64,000 nt of DNA from Algoriphagus sp. AK58 (GCF_014324365.1 NZ_QEIG01000008.1:744001-808000), one strand, 5' to 3'. Numbered from the stretch's first letter, positions 26,109-34,050 are shown. The notes: generated by a model not told the origin, from the letters alone. Made by a program: numbers and translations.

Positions 26109-26394
26109 GCTTCTCTTTCAAATACTCCCAGCGGATATTTTCAACTTCTTTATCAGTCACATCTTTCAAAACACCAACTAAGCCCTCCAATCCTGGAGCT
26201 AGGGGTTCATTCCTTTCTAGGATCTTTTTAACAAGCTCGGGATTCTTGATTTTTGGCTTTTCTATAGTTGACTCAGGAATTTGATTCAATAGGGATTCAA
26301 CCAGAGTTGAAAGACTTTCTCCTCGTTCCTCAGCATATTTTTTTGCCTTTTCGGCAAGTTTATCATTGATATCTAAAACCAACTTGGTTGTCAT
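26098..26394 (-). CDS. DUF6364-type antitoxin, module 1
   Basis: 98 residues from ATG 26394 (an upstream non-ATG extension to 26427 is unlikely). N-terminal ribbon-helix-helix-like MTTKLVLDINDKLAEKAKKYAEERG followed by SLSTLVESLL matches DUF6364 antitoxins; the C-terminal half, with IRWEYLKEKHGI, should wrap the PIN toxin. Overlaps vapC by 11 bp and should repress the operon. An imperfect inverted repeat TTCAT/ATGAA lies upstream near 26430-26445 as possible operator. Confidence 0.82.
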   Translation of the reverse strand: MTTKLVLDINDKLAEKAKKYAEERGESLSTLVESLLNQIPESTIEKPKIKNPELVKKILERNEPLAPGLEGLVGVLKDVTDKEVENIRWEYLKEKHGI

Positions 26395-26537
26395 TTGAAG
26401 TGTTATTATTGAGCTAAATCTAATCAAAATTCATATTAATGAAATGAAAATCAATTCAATAAAGTTTGAGACTTGCGATATTTTTGTTTCGATCAAAAAC
26501 AATGGAGGAATTATAAACCTTGAGAAGCAAATGGGTT

Positions 26538-26957
26538 TTATATGAAAGTCGAAAGAAAGACCTCGGGCGTAAAAACAGGGATCTGAGATTTTCGGTAATC
26601 CGCCAGATTTCGGGTTATAATTCCTTCAATTTCTGGATTTTGAATCGCTGTAAAATACTGGATAGCGTCCTCAAAGTCAGAAAATCCACTTTTCATCGCT
26701 GCAAAGATTTCCTTCTCTGTGACAGGAAGTATTTTACAAAAGCTGACTAATTCGGTTATTTTATCCAAAGCGCCCTCATTACTATAAAGCTTTCGGAAGA
26801 GATAATGAATGTTAGCCACAGTTAGAGTGGAAAAGTAAATCTGGATTTTTTTATTAAAAGCCAATCCAAAAATCCCCCTTGCAGGTATATTGAATGGTTC
26901 TCGCCTCAACAAATAATCCAGGATGACATCTGAATCCAAAAAGTAACTAGAGGCCAT
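26538..26957 (-). CDS. PIN-domain toxin (VapC-type), module 2
   Basis: 139 residues, same length as module 1. PIN acidic residues lie in YFLDSDVILD, SDFEDAIQY and ITRNLADY. Start overlaps the antitoxin by 11 bp, identical spacing to module 1. Ribonuclease toxin by family. The two modules probably arose by tandem duplication and diverged; cross-neutralisation is unlikely given the sequence distance but untested. Confidence 0.88.
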   Translation of the reverse strand: MASSYFLDSDVILDYLLRREPFNIPARGIFGLAFNKKIQIYFSTLTVANIHYLFRKLYSNEGALDKITELVSFCKILPVTEKEIFAAMKSGFSDFEDAIQYFTAIQNPEIEGIITRNLADYRKSQIPVFTPEVFLSTFI

Positions 26958-27213
26958 ATTTTTCCTCTAAAGCCTTGGTAATTTCCGCTTTGTAATCAAA
27001 TTCACCTTCATGCTTAAGGCAACCTTCCAACTTCAAGAAGCTTTCTGGAAGGGACTTATTTTCATTTTTCTTAGGGTCTCCCTTTTTTTCAAGAAGGAGA
27101 AGTTTAAAATAATTTTCGACCAAAGAAGATAAACTTTGCCCTTGCTTGGCTGCATATTCCTTGGCTTGTTCGATCACACCTTTTTCGATGGTGAGTGTTA
27201 ATTTTGTATTCAT
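26947..27213 (-). CDS. DUF6364-type antitoxin, module 2
   Basis: 88 residues. N-terminal MNTKLTLTIEKGVIEQAKEYAAKQG then SLSSLVENYF is the DUF6364/ribbon-helix-helix pattern shared with module 1; the C-terminal helix ends KALEEKYGL. The promoter side carries two CACGTG motifs 24 bp apart (27215-27246), likely operator sites for the antitoxin. Confidence 0.82.
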   Translation of the reverse strand: MNTKLTLTIEKGVIEQAKEYAAKQGQSLSSLVENYFKLLLLEKKGDPKKNENKSLPESFLKLEGCLKHEGEFDYKAEITKALEEKYGL

Positions 27214-27214
27214 T

Positions 27215-27246
27215 GCACGTGTGGATTTTCAGTTTTGAACACGTGT
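27215..27246 (-). promoter_or_regulatory. Paired CACGTG motifs upstream of TA module 2
   Basis: GCACGTGT at 27215-27222 and the palindrome ACACGTGT at 27239-27246 are 24 bp apart, just before the antitoxin start. Spacing close to two helical turns fits cooperative binding of ribbon-helix-helix dimers. Confidence 0.5.
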
Positions 27247-27348
27247 AATTTACTGAAAAGTTCACTCTTTCCAAACCCAAAAACCACTTCTGAGTTACCC
27301 TTTAAGATTTTCAATTTCTACCTTTAGCTTTCAAAATTCTACTTTCCT

Positions 27349-28026
27349 ATGCGTCCTTACCTCGAGTTTCTTGCTACCCTTGCCCAAAACAACCACAAAG
27401 ACTGGATGGATGCCAATAAAAAGTGGTATACGGATACGAGGGCTAAGCTGCTAGAGGATGTGGAGATTATGCTGAAAGAAATGACTGAGATCGAACCGGA
27501 ACTCTCGGCTTTCAAACCCAAGGATTGTGTCTTTCGGCAAAATCGAGACGTTCGATTTTCCAACAATAAGGATCCGTATAAAACCAATTTCGGGGTTTAC
27601 TTTTCTCCAGGTGGAAAAAAATCACCCGGTCCGGGGTATTACCTGCAAATCCAACCCGGAAACTCTTTTCTTGCTGGTGGTATCTGGATGCCGGAAGCTG
27701 ATACACTGAAGAAAATCCGGAAAGAAATCGACTACAGCGGAGCCGAACTCGAGCGAATAGAAAATGATCCTGAATTCAAAAAACTCTTCAAAGGTATCGA
27801 AGGCGAAAAGCTCAAAACCAGTCCTCGGGATTACGAAGCAGACCATCCCTATATCGAATACCTGAAGCTGAAAAGCTTCACCGTTTCCCATCCCATTTCA
27901 GACAAGGCCGTCGATTCAGGGGCTTTTTTGACTTTTGCTTTGGATGGCTTTCGCAGAATGAAGCCTTTCAATGACTTTCTTACACAGGCGATAGAAGAAG
28001 TGGAAGATGGCTCGGGTTTACTTTGA
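27349..28026 (+). CDS. DUF2461 family protein
   Basis: 225 residues matching DUF2461 (TIGR02453): NHKDWMDANKKWY, FRQNRDVRFSNNKDPYKTNFGVYF and GYYLQIQPGNSFLAGGIWMP are hallmark blocks. The biochemical role is unknown; the family is widespread and cytosolic. A TACCTTTA box (27319-27326) lies 22 bases upstream of ATG. marC follows after 63 bp. Confidence 0.9.
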   Translation: MRPYLEFLATLAQNNHKDWMDANKKWYTDTRAKLLEDVEIMLKEMTEIEPELSAFKPKDCVFRQNRDVRFSNNKDPYKTNFGVYFSPGGKKSPGPGYYLQIQPGNSFLAGGIWMPEADTLKKIRKEIDYSGAELERIENDPEFKKLFKGIEGEKLKTSPRDYEADHPYIEYLKLKSFTVSHPISDKAVDSGAFLTFALDGFRRMKPFNDFLTQAIEEVEDGSGLL

Positions 28027-28077
28027 GACTTCACCTTGAATTAATCTCTCAAACCAATCTGCTGCGCAAAATCCCCT

Positions 28078-28085
28078 TACCTTTG
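28078..28085 (+). promoter_or_regulatory. -7 box TACCTTTG of marC
   Basis: Exact consensus, reads TACCTTTG-CGCC-ATG; the same four-base gap to ATG as at ccmB. Predicts a leaderless transcript. Confidence 0.6.
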
Positions 28086-28089
28086 CGCC

Positions 28090-28671
28090 ATGGTTGATTT
28101 CAAACAAATCCTTTCCGTTTCACTCATTCTGTTTTCGGTGATTGATATTCTAGGTTCCATCCCAATCATCATCAATCTCCGCAAAAATGTAGGTCACATC
28201 CAATCCGAAAAAGCTACCTTGGCAGCAGGTGTGTTGATGATTGCTTTTTTGCTGGTGGGAAAATCCATCCTGAGTCTTTTTGGCATCGGTGTGGAGGATT
28301 TTGCCATCGCAGGGGCATTGATCATTTTTGCTTTGGGTGCTGAGATGATTTTGGGAATTGAGCTATTCAAACCCGATCCTGAGGCGACTTCCAGTGCTTC
28401 CATCGTCCCAATTGCTTTTCCGTTGATTGCCGGCGCAGGTACTTTGACTACCATTCTGACGCTGAAAGCGGAATTTGAGCAGGTCAATATTGCCATCGGC
28501 ATATTGCTCAACTTGATTTTTGTCTACATCGTGCTTAAAAGTACCACTTGGCTGGAGCGCAAACTAGGAAAGACAGGTGTCGATGTACTTCGAAGAATCT
28601 TCGGAATCATTCTCCTTTCCATCGCAGTGAAAATCTTCAAATCAAACGCCTTCCCAATTACCGTTGGGTAA
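28090..28671 (+). CDS. MarC-family integral membrane protein
   Basis: 193 residues with six hydrophobic segments and the family motifs DILGSIPIIINL, GIGVEDFAIAGALIIFALGAEM and PIAFPLIAGAGTLTTIL. MarC/SNG family proteins are inner-membrane proteins of unclear function once linked to multiple antibiotic resistance; a transport role is unproven. A terminator follows (28678-28699) before rnhA. Confidence 0.9.
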   Translation: MVDFKQILSVSLILFSVIDILGSIPIIINLRKNVGHIQSEKATLAAGVLMIAFLLVGKSILSLFGIGVEDFAIAGALIIFALGAEMILGIELFKPDPEATSSASIVPIAFPLIAGAGTLTTILTLKAEFEQVNIAIGILLNLIFVYIVLKSTTWLERKLGKTGVDVLRRIFGIILLSIAVKIFKSNAFPITVG

Positions 28672-28677
28672 ACCTAA

Positions 28678-28699
28678 AGCCGGAGTCCCCGGCTTTTTT
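28678..28699 (+). terminator. Terminator after marC
   Basis: AGCCGG (28678-28683), 5-nt loop, CCGGCT (28689-28694), then T6. Confidence 0.85.
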
Positions 28700-28701
28700 C
28701 A

Positions 28702-28709
28702 TTTCTTTG
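28702..28709 (+). promoter_or_regulatory. Imperfect -7 box TTTCTTTG of rnhA
   Basis: Reads TTTCTTTG-CGTT-ATG, one base from TAnnTTTG, again exactly four bases before the start codon and directly behind the marC terminator. Confidence 0.45.
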
Positions 28710-28713
28710 CGTT

Positions 28714-29169
28714 ATGATTATCATTTTTACTGACGGTGCGGCCAAAGGAAATCCAGGTCCGGGAGGCTACGGTGTAGTGCTGAAATTTGGTCAACATCGC
28801 AAAGAACTCTCTGAGGGCTTTCGACTGACGACCAACAACCGCATGGAATTGCTCGCGGTGATACGAGCGCTTCAGGAGCTCAAAACCACCGAATTCCCGG
28901 TTCAAATCTACTCAGACAGCAAGTATGTGGTCGATGCGATCGAGAAAGGCTGGCTGTGGGGCTGGCAGAAAAAGGGCTTCAAGGACAAGAAAAATCCCGA
29001 TCTCTGGCTACGCTACATTCCCCTTCACCTAAAGTACAAACCCAAGTTTGTATGGGTTAAAGGCCATGCTGGCCATCCTGAAAACGAGCGCTGCGATCAG
29101 CTGGCGGTGGCAGCCTCAATGGGGCCTAATCTTCCAGCTGATACAGGATACGAGGCTAGTTTGCAGTGA
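28714..29169 (+). CDS. rnhA: Ribonuclease HI
   Basis: 151 residues, complete. Catalytic residues Asp7 (FTDGAAKGNPG), Glu45 (RMELLAV), Asp68 (YSDSKYVV) and Asp128 (ERCDQLA) plus His118 in KGHAGHPENE are all present. Cleaves the RNA strand of RNA-DNA hybrids in the cytoplasm. The basic loop GWLWGWQKKGFKDKKNPDLW is the substrate-handle region of bacterial RNase HI. Confidence 0.96.
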   Translation: MIIIFTDGAAKGNPGPGGYGVVLKFGQHRKELSEGFRLTTNNRMELLAVIRALQELKTTEFPVQIYSDSKYVVDAIEKGWLWGWQKKGFKDKKNPDLWLRYIPLHLKYKPKFVWVKGHAGHPENERCDQLAVAASMGPNLPADTGYEASLQ

Positions 29170-29213
29170 TCAGTCGCAGTAAGCAGACTACTTTTGCCAA
29201 ATTTGAACACTAA

Positions 29214-30335
29214 TCACAAATCATCCATAGTCACCAAAGGAACATCAGTCCTGCGAAGATCCTTTAAGGGAGTGTATTCTCGGGAAGGATAGGTCCAACC
29301 TTCGTCGGATAACTCCCAAAGCAAAGGTGCCAGGTTTTGAACAGCCGCTTTGCAGCCTTGGACGATGGCTCCCATTTTTCCGGTCTGCTTGGAAAGTACC
29401 GCTTCATTCTCAATTTCAAAGGGACCTGAAAACCCTTTTTCCTTCAAAACATTCACAAAAGCCCTCCAATCCATAGAGTCGCCAAGTCCAAATCCGGGAA
29501 GGGTAGCTTCATAATGGTGTCGATCCCAAGGATTTTTGCTGGAGCTGATACCCAGTTTTTCGGCCCATTCGGAACGGATTTGCTGCATAGGGTACATATT
29601 GCCCCAAAATGGATCCGGTATGTTTCGGGTAGATTTTACGTGAATACGCTTAAGACGCGACATATCCGTAAGCTTCATCACCTCCACCGGATCAGTATGC
29701 TGCCATACGTCATGGGAAGGGTCGTAAATTTCCCCGTGATTTTTTTCAGGGACTAGTTCGTACATGAGTTTGCGTGCAGCAAGTACACCGGTCAGGTTAT
29801 TGAACGTGCCAGTAAAACCCGAACTTCTCCAGCCTTCCATGGGGCAGTTTTCGTAGAGTACAGTCACCCCAAGGCTGTTGGCATAGCGGATAATCGGTCC
29901 AAAAATCCGCTGGTATTCCAGCAGGTTTTTTTCAAAACCTCCCTCCTGATTGCCCAGTTCGTGATTGTATCCTACGAAGGTTCCAACTTTTACATCATTT
30001 TCATCACCTCCAAGCAGATAAGCCATTCGGATGAGACGCAGCAGGTGGTTTTGATTTTTGACTCTATGGATAGGATCGCCTCCAATCAGATTTTCAAACG
30101 CTCCGATAGAAAGTCGAAGTTTTGCTCCGTTGAATTGATCAATCAGTGCTTTCGCTTGGTCAGGGCCGAAGTTTTCATAATCTAGATGTGTAGCTACAAA
30201 GTCATCTCGGGTACCGTCTTTTCTAAACACGCAGAGATCTAATCCTTGAACGCCGATTTCAATTGCTTTCTCGACGGTCTGATCCAGATTAAGCTGATCA
30301 AACGCCGAAGTCATGATCCAGATAGGGTTTGCCAT
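29214..30335 (-). CDS. Xylose-isomerase-like TIM-barrel sugar phosphate isomerase/epimerase
   Basis: 373 residues, AP-endonuclease-2/xylose isomerase-like barrel. Blocks such as VLYENCPMEGW, EIYDPSHDVWQHTDP, RIHVKSTRN and PFEIENEA place the metal-binding Glu, Asp, His and Glu of the family. No signal peptide, so cytoplasmic. Family members isomerise or epimerise sugars and keto-sugars; the exact substrate is unknown. Monocistronic; the ThuA-like gene, often in the same pathway context elsewhere, is 28 kb away. Confidence 0.85.
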   Translation of the reverse strand: MANPIWIMTSAFDQLNLDQTVEKAIEIGVQGLDLCVFRKDGTRDDFVATHLDYENFGPDQAKALIDQFNGAKLRLSIGAFENLIGGDPIHRVKNQNHLLRLIRMAYLLGGDENDVKVGTFVGYNHELGNQEGGFEKNLLEYQRIFGPIIRYANSLGVTVLYENCPMEGWRSSGFTGTFNNLTGVLAARKLMYELVPEKNHGEIYDPSHDVWQHTDPVEVMKLTDMSRLKRIHVKSTRNIPDPFWGNMYPMQQIRSEWAEKLGISSSKNPWDRHHYEATLPGFGLGDSMDWRAFVNVLKEKGFSGPFEIENEAVLSKQTGKMGAIVQGCKAAVQNLAPLLWELSDEGWTYPSREYTPLKDLRRTDVPLVTMDDL

Positions 30336-30430
30336 GATTTTTGGGTTTTTGCTAAAATAAAGGAAAGTGCTTTCCTGAGGAAACCAGACATGGATTAGCG
30401 GTAAAAAAGAATTCCAAGATTTATTTAGGC

Positions 30431-30438
30431 TATCTTTG
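30431..30438 (+). promoter_or_regulatory. -7 box TATCTTTG of the 59-codon gene
   Basis: Exact consensus, TATCTTTG-AAAA-ATG. It is the main evidence that the short frame behind it is expressed. Confidence 0.6.
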
Positions 30439-30442
30439 AAAA

Positions 30443-30622
30443 ATGCGAGGCGGAAAAAAAACGATTCAGGGAAGAAAATTGGAAATCATCAAAGGAATCG
30501 TAGAAATCGAGGATGTGGAGTCGATCGAATTCCTGGAGGCTTTTCTCAGGAACAAGATCAGAAGGATTTCTAAAGAGGATTTATTGGAAGGAGGTTCTTC
30601 TGCAGAAAAAGACCTCACATAA
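30443..30622 (+). CDS. Small 59-residue protein, antitoxin-like in composition
   Basis: ATG at 30443, TAA ending 30622. The sequence is charged and helical: a basic start (MRGGKKTIQGRK), then LEIIKGIVEIEDVESIEFLEAF and a basic KIRRISKEDL segment. It reminds me of short helical antitoxin or addiction-module-component proteins of Bacteroidota, but I do not recognise a family. A perfect -7 promoter box sits four bases before ATG. The neighbouring gene at 30640 is on the opposite strand and ends 18 bp away, so no toxin partner is apparent. Confidence 0.6.
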   Translation: MRGGKKTIQGRKLEIIKGIVEIEDVESIEFLEAFLRNKIRRISKEDLLEGGSSAEKDLT

Positions 30623-30639
30623 ACCCAAAGAAAAGGGAT

Positions 30640-30957
30640 TCATGATTTTCCCTCCGAATATTTTCTCCTGATTTCCACTTTTTGCTTTTGACGGTCCCAA
30701 AGGGCTTTTGCCAAATCGACAGCAACCCGGTCAGGCTCCGATTCGTGGAGGATTTGCTTCAACTTGTTTTCCGAAAGGTCTATACGGTAGCAAATTTGCA
30801 ATAGACGCTCCAGGTTACGATCCATCAATTGGCTGATGGCTTTAGCCAAAATTTCAATAGCTTTTTCCTCCGAAAACGCCTCTTTGACTTCCGGAAGCTG
30901 AAAGTCCTTGGTGATAAGAGAATAAGTTTCCTGTGATATGGGTAGCTCCATGTACAA
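30640..30957 (-). CDS. Hypothetical 105-residue helical protein
   Basis: No family recognised. All-helical, charged; contains FSEEKAIEILAKAISQLMDRNLERLLQ and ends in the basic RQKQKVEIRRKYSEGKS. Start may be MYMELP at 30957 or the inner ATG at 30951. Sits 38 bp downstream of the DUF5606 gene on the same strand, behind its terminator; the leaky terminator may allow readthrough. The position in the yihA-DUF5606 neighbourhood suggests a conserved housekeeping small protein, but this is inference. Confidence 0.65.
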   Translation of the reverse strand: MYMELPISQETYSLITKDFQLPEVKEAFSEEKAIEILAKAISQLMDRNLERLLQICYRIDLSENKLKQILHESEPDRVAVDLAKALWDRQKQKVEIRRKYSEGKS

Positions 30958-30968
30958 GGTTAATGAAA

Positions 30969-30990
30969 AAGCCCCGATTGCTCAGGGCTT
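30969..30990 (-). terminator. Terminator after the DUF5606 gene
   Basis: AAGCCCCGA (30969-30977) / TCAGGGCTT (30982-30990), one wobble, 4-nt loop, followed by TTTTTC on the minus strand. Confidence 0.75.
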
Positions 30991-30994
30991 CATA

Positions 30995-31417
30995 TTATGC
31001 TTCTTTTTCAGTTTCGTTGCTTTCTTCTAGCACCTCAGGAATGTTTTTGCGAATGATCTGATACCAAGCATTTAATTTCTTGATATCGGATACATATACT
31101 CGATCTTGATCGAATTCAGGAAGAACAGACTTCAGAAAGGCTCTTAACTCCGCATCAGATGAGGATGCGTCCACACCGGTATCGCCTTTATATTCAGCCT
31201 CGATTTTCTTCATCACCGACTCTAGAGGCTCAGCACCTTCTTCTGTCATGGTATAAATGGAAATGTCACTAAGGATGGAAACTCTCATGGACATCCCTGC
31301 CACTAATTTGGCTTTTTTCTCATCCAAAGATTCCAGAATCACACCCGAACGGGTTGGTTTCAGGATTTTATACAAACCCGGCTTGCCGGCTACTGTAGCA
31401 ATGTCTTTAAAATTCAT
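30995..31417 (-). CDS. DUF5606 domain protein
   Basis: 140 residues; starts MNFKDIATVAGKPGLYKILKPTRSG, the hallmark of Bacteroidota DUF5606 proteins, with a C-terminal helical part (DIKKLNAWYQIIRKNIPEV) and an acidic tail. Function unknown; almost always beside housekeeping genes. It is downstream of yihA on the same strand with 38 bp between, and has its own TATATTTG box at 31438-31445. Confidence 0.85.
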   Translation of the reverse strand: MNFKDIATVAGKPGLYKILKPTRSGVILESLDEKKAKLVAGMSMRVSILSDISIYTMTEEGAEPLESVMKKIEAEYKGDTGVDASSSDAELRAFLKSVLPEFDQDRVYVSDIKKLNAWYQIIRKNIPEVLEESNETEKEA

Positions 31418-31437
31418 AATCTTCTTAATTCAGGCTG

Positions 31438-31445
31438 CAAATATA
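31438..31445 (-). promoter_or_regulatory. -7 box TATATTTG of the DUF5606 gene
   Basis: Exact TAnnTTTG on the minus strand, 20 bases before ATG, in the spacer after yihA. Confidence 0.5.
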
Positions 31446-31455
31446 GGACTCTCAC

Positions 31456-32067
31456 TCAATTTCTACCCTCGGCTTCAAATTCGGACACTAACTCATTAAG
31501 AAATCCGCTCAGTTCCTCTTTTCCTTGAGCTTTTTCAGCAGAGGTCACAAAGTAGTCAGGAGTTTCGCCGAAGATTTCTACCAGTTTATTCAGAAAAGTT
31601 CTGACGTTTTTTTCAGTTTGGGTTTTGGATTGCTTGTCAGCTTTGGTAAAAGCAACTGCAAATGGTACTCCTTCTTCCCCGCACCAATTCAAAAATTCCA
31701 AATCGATCGTCTGAGGTTCTAGTCTACTGTCGATTAATACAATTACCCCACAAAGATTGGCTCGGGTAGTCAGGTAATCACTGATCATTTTTTCCCATTT
31801 CACCTTCTTGTCCTTGCTCACCTTGGCAAATCCATATCCAGGCAAATCCACCAAATACCAGCGATCGTCAATGGTGAAGTGGTTAATCAACTGAGTTTTA
31901 CCGGGTTTTTGGGAGGTTTTGGCAAGTTCCTTGACTCCGGTCAGCATATTGATCAGTGAGCTCTTGCCCACATTTGATCGACCTATGAAAGCGATTTCGG
32001 CCCGATCAGGTTTTGGACACTTTTTTGGGTCAGTATTGCTTACTAAAAAGGCTGCTTTTCGAATCAT
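31456..32067 (-). CDS. engB: Ribosome biogenesis GTPase YihA/YsxC (EngB)
   Basis: 203 residues. G1 GRSNVGKSS (29-37), G3 DLPGYG, G4 TKAD and G5-like TSAEK are present, with the EngB-specific KPGKTQLINHF switch I. Essential GTPase for 50S subunit maturation, cytoplasmic. Likely co-transcribed with the DUF5606 gene. A TATTTTTG box at 32085-32092 is 17 bases before the start. Confidence 0.94.
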   Translation of the reverse strand: MIRKAAFLVSNTDPKKCPKPDRAEIAFIGRSNVGKSSLINMLTGVKELAKTSQKPGKTQLINHFTIDDRWYLVDLPGYGFAKVSKDKKVKWEKMISDYLTTRANLCGVIVLIDSRLEPQTIDLEFLNWCGEEGVPFAVAFTKADKQSKTQTEKNVRTFLNKLVEIFGETPDYFVTSAEKAQGKEELSGFLNELVSEFEAEGRN

Positions 32068-32084
32068 AACTTTTCTGTTCGGGG

Positions 32085-32092
32085 CAAAAATA
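32085..32092 (-). promoter_or_regulatory. -7 box TATTTTTG of engB
   Basis: Exact consensus on the minus strand, 17 bases before ATG. The divergent ubiE starts about 100 bp away. Confidence 0.5.
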
Positions 32093-32188
32093 CGCTTTTA
32101 TTTCGGATGGGCTTTTAGCCTTTGATTTCAACAATTTTCGATTCCTCGGGTTTGTGTAGTAATATTGCGCCACCAAAGAAGATTCGTG

Positions 32189-32911
32189 ATGTCCGTCGTA
32201 CCCTACAAAGATAAGCAAGACCCCAAGAAGGCACAGGTAGCTGAAATGTTTAACAACATCAGCCCCAAATACGATTTACTCAACCATGTGCTCAGTTTGG
32301 GTATTGATATCATCTGGAGAAAAAAGGCGGTGAAAATGCTCAAAAGAGATCAACCTAAGCTCATTTTGGACATTGCTACGGGCACGGGGGATTTTGCTAT
32401 CGAAGCACTTGCCTTAAATCCGGATAAAATCATCGGAGTGGATATTTCCGAGGGTATGCTTGCAGAAGGACGTAAGAAAATGATCAAACGTGGTCTTCAA
32501 GACAAAATCGAAATGCACCTCGGAGACTCAGAAGGTTTGCAGTTTGAGGATAATAAGTTTGATGCGGTCATCGTTTCATTTGGAGTCAGAAACTTCGAAA
32601 ACTTGGAAAAAGGACTGGCAGATATGTATCGGGTACTAAAGCCGGGTGGGAAAACTGTAATTTTGGAGTTCAGCAAGCCTAAGGCTTTCCCCATGAAGCA
32701 GGCCTATGCGTTTTATTCCAATGCAATTCTCCCTCAGATTGGTAAGATTGTATCCAAAGACAATTCTGCCTATACTTACCTGCCAGAGTCAGTTCAGGCC
32801 TTTCCCGATGGAGAGGATTTTCTGGCAGTCTTGAAAAAAGTCGGATTTCACAGCACCGTATGCAAACCACTCACTTTTGGAATCAGCTCCATCTACGTAG
32901 GACAAAAGTAA
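32189..32911 (+). CDS. ubiE: Demethylmenaquinone methyltransferase (UbiE/MenG)
   Basis: 240 residues from ATG 32189 (a TTG-started extension to 32165 is less likely). SAM motif [15 protein letters not shown], the UbiE signatures [20 protein letters not shown] and [18 protein letters not shown]. Methylates demethylmenaquinone to menaquinone, the respiratory quinone of Bacteroidota. Its last 52 bases overlap the start of porT in another frame, a strong coupling. Confidence 0.94.
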   Translation: MSVVPYKDKQDPKKAQVAEMFNNISPKYDLLNHVLSLGIDIIWRKKAVKMLKRDQPKLILDIATGTGDFAIEALALNPDKIIGVDISEGMLAEGRKKMIKRGLQDKIEMHLGDSEGLQFEDNKFDAVIVSFGVRNFENLEKGLADMYRVLKPGGKTVILEFSKPKAFPMKQAYAFYSNAILPQIGKIVSKDNSAYTYLPESVQAFPDGEDFLAVLKKVGFHSTVCKPLTFGISSIYVGQK

Positions 32912-33687
32912 TTTTACTTTTTGTTTTCCTTCTTTGCTCGGGACTCAATGGACGTGCACAGGGGTTATTTGGGTTGACTAGCACCTCTGGGTCTGATGAC
33001 AAGTTGCTATCTTATGGTTTTTTCCTTGCTCCCCATACAGCAACCTACCAGATTAAATACTCTGATCAGTACTTCAATCCCGCATCCAACCCAAATGATC
33101 AGATTTATTCAATTTACCCCAAATACAGTCCGGGGTTTTCCTTAGGATTTACAGGCATTCTTCGAATTCATGACCAGGTAAATCTCATGTTTACTCCGGG
33201 TATCTCTTTTTATGAATACAGGGTAGACATCAACTATATCAATACCCCGTCTAACACAGTGCCCTTACCCGGCTCCGGTAATACTACTGGCAACACAAAC
33301 ACAGATCCGGCAAACAATTTAGGGTATCGAACCGAAGAGTTGGTCAATGAGTCGACCATTGTTGCCCTACCTTTATTGTTCAAGTATCGTTCCCAGCGAT
33401 TCAATAACACCAGAATGTATTTCATTGGCGGAGGTAGCTATCAGTTCAGAACTAAAACCCAAGACGAGGCAAATCTAGACCCTCTTGTTACATCGGGACA
33501 GGATTTCACTGTTGAGGCAGGGATAGGCTTCGAAGTTTATTTTAAATATTTCAAATTCGCTCCTGAGATTAGATTTTCACATGGATTGAACAATCTCTAT
33601 CTACCGGAAAAAAATGATGCTCAATTCAAAGACGCGCTCTCTTCTGTCAAAAGAAAAGGGATTACGCTTTACCTGAACTTCCAATAA
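32860..33687 (+). CDS. porT: PorT-family outer membrane beta-barrel, type IX secretion
   Basis: 275 residues, one signal peptide with a long n-region (cleavage after GRAQ, about 34), then an eight-stranded barrel pattern with aromatic-rich alternating strands ending in the C-terminal LYLNFQ. Length, position directly behind ubiE and sequence character match PorT, which is required for T9SS assembly and gliding in Bacteroidota. No ATG alternatives occur between 32860 and the signal sequence. Terminator at 33776-33806. Confidence 0.85.
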   Translation: MQTTHFWNQLHLRRTKVILLFVFLLCSGLNGRAQGLFGLTSTSGSDDKLLSYGFFLAPHTATYQIKYSDQYFNPASNPNDQIYSIYPKYSPGFSLGFTGILRIHDQVNLMFTPGISFYEYRVDINYINTPSNTVPLPGSGNTTGNTNTDPANNLGYRTEELVNESTIVALPLLFKYRSQRFNNTRMYFIGGGSYQFRTKTQDEANLDPLVTSGQDFTVEAGIGFEVYFKYFKFAPEIRFSHGLNNLYLPEKNDAQFKDALSSVKRKGITLYLNFQ

Positions 33688-33775
33688 TCTCCGAAATTGA
33701 TTTCGTAAAAACTTGAAGGCATTAGCCATGTAGAACCCAACAAGGACTGGCCAAACCCTGGATATTTACTATTTT

Positions 33776-33810
33776 AAGCCGAACATGTTGAAAGCCTGTT
33801 CGGCTTTTCT
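33776..33810 (+). terminator. Terminator after porT
   Basis: Perfect 10-bp stem AAGCCGAACA (33776-33785) / TGTTCGGCTT (33797-33806), followed by TTTCTTTT. Confidence 0.88.
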
Positions 33811-33837
33811 TTTCCCAAATAACCCCAGGACCTGACT

Positions 33838-34050
33838 ATGAATTTTAAATTATGGCATTTTCTTTCGAGCGCAGTTTTTCTGCTTTCGGTCGTCTCATTT
33901 TTGTGGATTTTCCAAGAGGGAAAAACCACTCCCGCACTGGGTTCAGTGCCTTATGTTTTTTGGATAAGCTTTGCCATCACCCTCCTGATCGTGATAGCCA
34001 CATTCGCCGGCTCCAGGTTATTCCCACACAAAGAGACAACAAAACCATGA
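33838..34050 (+). CDS. Small two-TM membrane protein (DUF3311-like), symporter partner
   Basis: 70 residues with two hydrophobic segments (about 8-25 and 37-58); the second, with a preceding Pro-Tyr-Val-Phe-Trp, is similar to DUF3311-type small subunits that precede SSF symporters. Its stop overlaps the symporter ATG (ATGA at 34047-34050), so translation is coupled. Likely an accessory subunit for stability or transport; the exact family call is tentative. First gene of a five-gene operon. Confidence 0.65.
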   Translation: MNFKLWHFLSSAVFLLSVVSFLWIFQEGKTTPALGSVPYVFWISFAITLLIVIATFAGSRLFPHKETTKP

